Below, piece after piece: positions 63,401 through 64,000 of a DNA stretch of 64,000 nucleotides. Made by a program: the position numbers and the translations under genes. The notes below the pieces were generated by a model. That model was not told the DNA's origin and searched no databases. It saw only the letters and a program-made list of their open reading frames with translations. Origin of the DNA: Todiramphus chloris collaris (lineage: Eukaryota > Chordata > Aves > Coraciiformes > Alcedinidae). Positions within the stretch are counted from its first letter, which is position 1. Every line of letters starts with the position of its first letter. The stretch covers positions 49,270,401-49,334,400 of the forward strand of contig JANVCC010000020.1 in assembly GCA_025345505.1 (NCBI GenBank), written 5' to 3'.

Positions 63401-64000
63401 CAGCAGGGCAGGCAGTGAGCTCTCCTCATTTCAGCAACTTCAGTTGTTTTGAAAGAAAGATGAAAGGCAAGAAGAGGGATTAGTGTTTGATATTTATTTT
63501 TTTTCCCTTTTCCCTCATGCTCAAAAATGTGAGGATTTAGATTATCTTGTAATAAGAAGGAAGCACTCACTGCTTTCCCCGCTCATTTTCAGCTGTGAAA
63601 AGTGCTGAAATTTTTAGACTGGAACACATTTTGATGCAGCCTTTCTTGTTTCTCTTCCAAGCCTGTGCCAAACAATCCCTTCATGTTGCATCGTAAGCAG
63701 CATGCTTGGGCAAGGTCACATCATTCAGGCAGTCTCCATCCCAACTGCAACCCACTTTGCTGCCTTAATCTCCCCTGCAGCTCCACTTCCCATCATAAGG
63801 AGCAGGTGCTAGTTCTCTCTGAGGCTAAGAAACAGCTGCTTTTCTTGAGGAAAGCAAATTTTCTTTCTCAGGGTACCTCGTCATCCACACAGAGACTCTT
63901 TTTGAAGCACTTTGCAAATCTGAGGCGAAAGACATCTCAGAAATGTAATCAACTTATTGTTCCAAGCATTCCTTTCCTTTTCTCCTTCCAATAACTTCAC
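60448..64000 (-). other. Presumed HAO1 intron 1 (partial)
   Basis: I searched the minus strand for the exon 1 signature (IYDYYRSGA...ETLADN) and found nothing, so this is most likely intron 1 continuing past the window edge. It contains a long hairpin at 62901-63016 and two splice-competent open segments at 61906-62043 and 62578-62655, which I do not annotate as exons. Confidence 0.7.
62901..63016. repeat. Long near-perfect inverted repeat (hairpin)
   Basis: The left arm (62901-62955) and right arm (62966-63016) are reverse complements over about 50 bp with a 10-bp spacer. The inner 26 bp, around CATGAACAACACCTCTTTGG, pair at 25 positions. The outer part has a 3-4 bp gap and a few mismatches. 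It matches no repeat I recognise. Confidence 0.92.

Noticed and set aside
60448..64000. Possible HAO1 exon 1
   Set aside because: I read the minus strand for the Tyr26 segment and the ETLADN-type ending before the AG|A junction and found no match; exon 1 is taken to lie beyond the window.

Overview
This window reads as vertebrate nuclear DNA, most likely from a bird. The one gene I recognise with confidence is HAO1 (hydroxyacid oxidase 1, glycolate oxidase) on the minus strand. Exons 2 to 8 lie between 43,782 and 60,447. They join with GT-AG introns and consistent phases into 324 residues. With the 46 residues usually encoded by exon 1 this gives 370, the normal length of the family. Exon 1 and the main promoter are not in the window and should lie beyond 64,000. 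The avian call rests on CR1 LINE remnants, worn MIR-type SINE relics, the absence of Alu, B1 or L1 sequence, low repeat density and short introns. A crocodilian or turtle is not formally excluded.

Layout. Positions 1 to about 43,400 are intergenic, downstream (3') of HAO1. The stretch is AT-rich with simple repeats at 1-116, 236-283, 2,532-2,571 and elsewhere, an old CR1 fragment at about 7.6-7.8 kb, and several MIR-like relics. A short isolated CpG island sits at about 30.74-31.0 kb, beside a CTCF-like motif and close to a heat-shock-element-like tandem repeat. A possible conserved element lies near 32.6-32.8 kb. By known vertebrate synteny the flank of HAO1 in this direction is the long gene-poor interval towards BMP2, which fits the lack of recognisable genes. 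From 43,400 to 60,447 is the 3' part of HAO1. From 60,448 to 64,000 is presumed HAO1 intron 1, with a long near-perfect hairpin at 62.9-63.0 kb and two splice-competent, in-frame pseudo-exon candidates.

Function. HAO1 is an FMN-dependent peroxisomal enzyme that oxidises glycolate (and other short 2-hydroxyacids) to glyoxylate and H2O2. The FMN and substrate residues expected in exons 3 to 6 are all present, and the protein ends in the peroxisomal targeting tripeptide SKI. No second gene, RNA gene, CRISPR array, viral gene or toxin gene was recognised. Most long open frames outside HAO1 look like chance. A few with good splice signals are listed as weak leads, not as genes.
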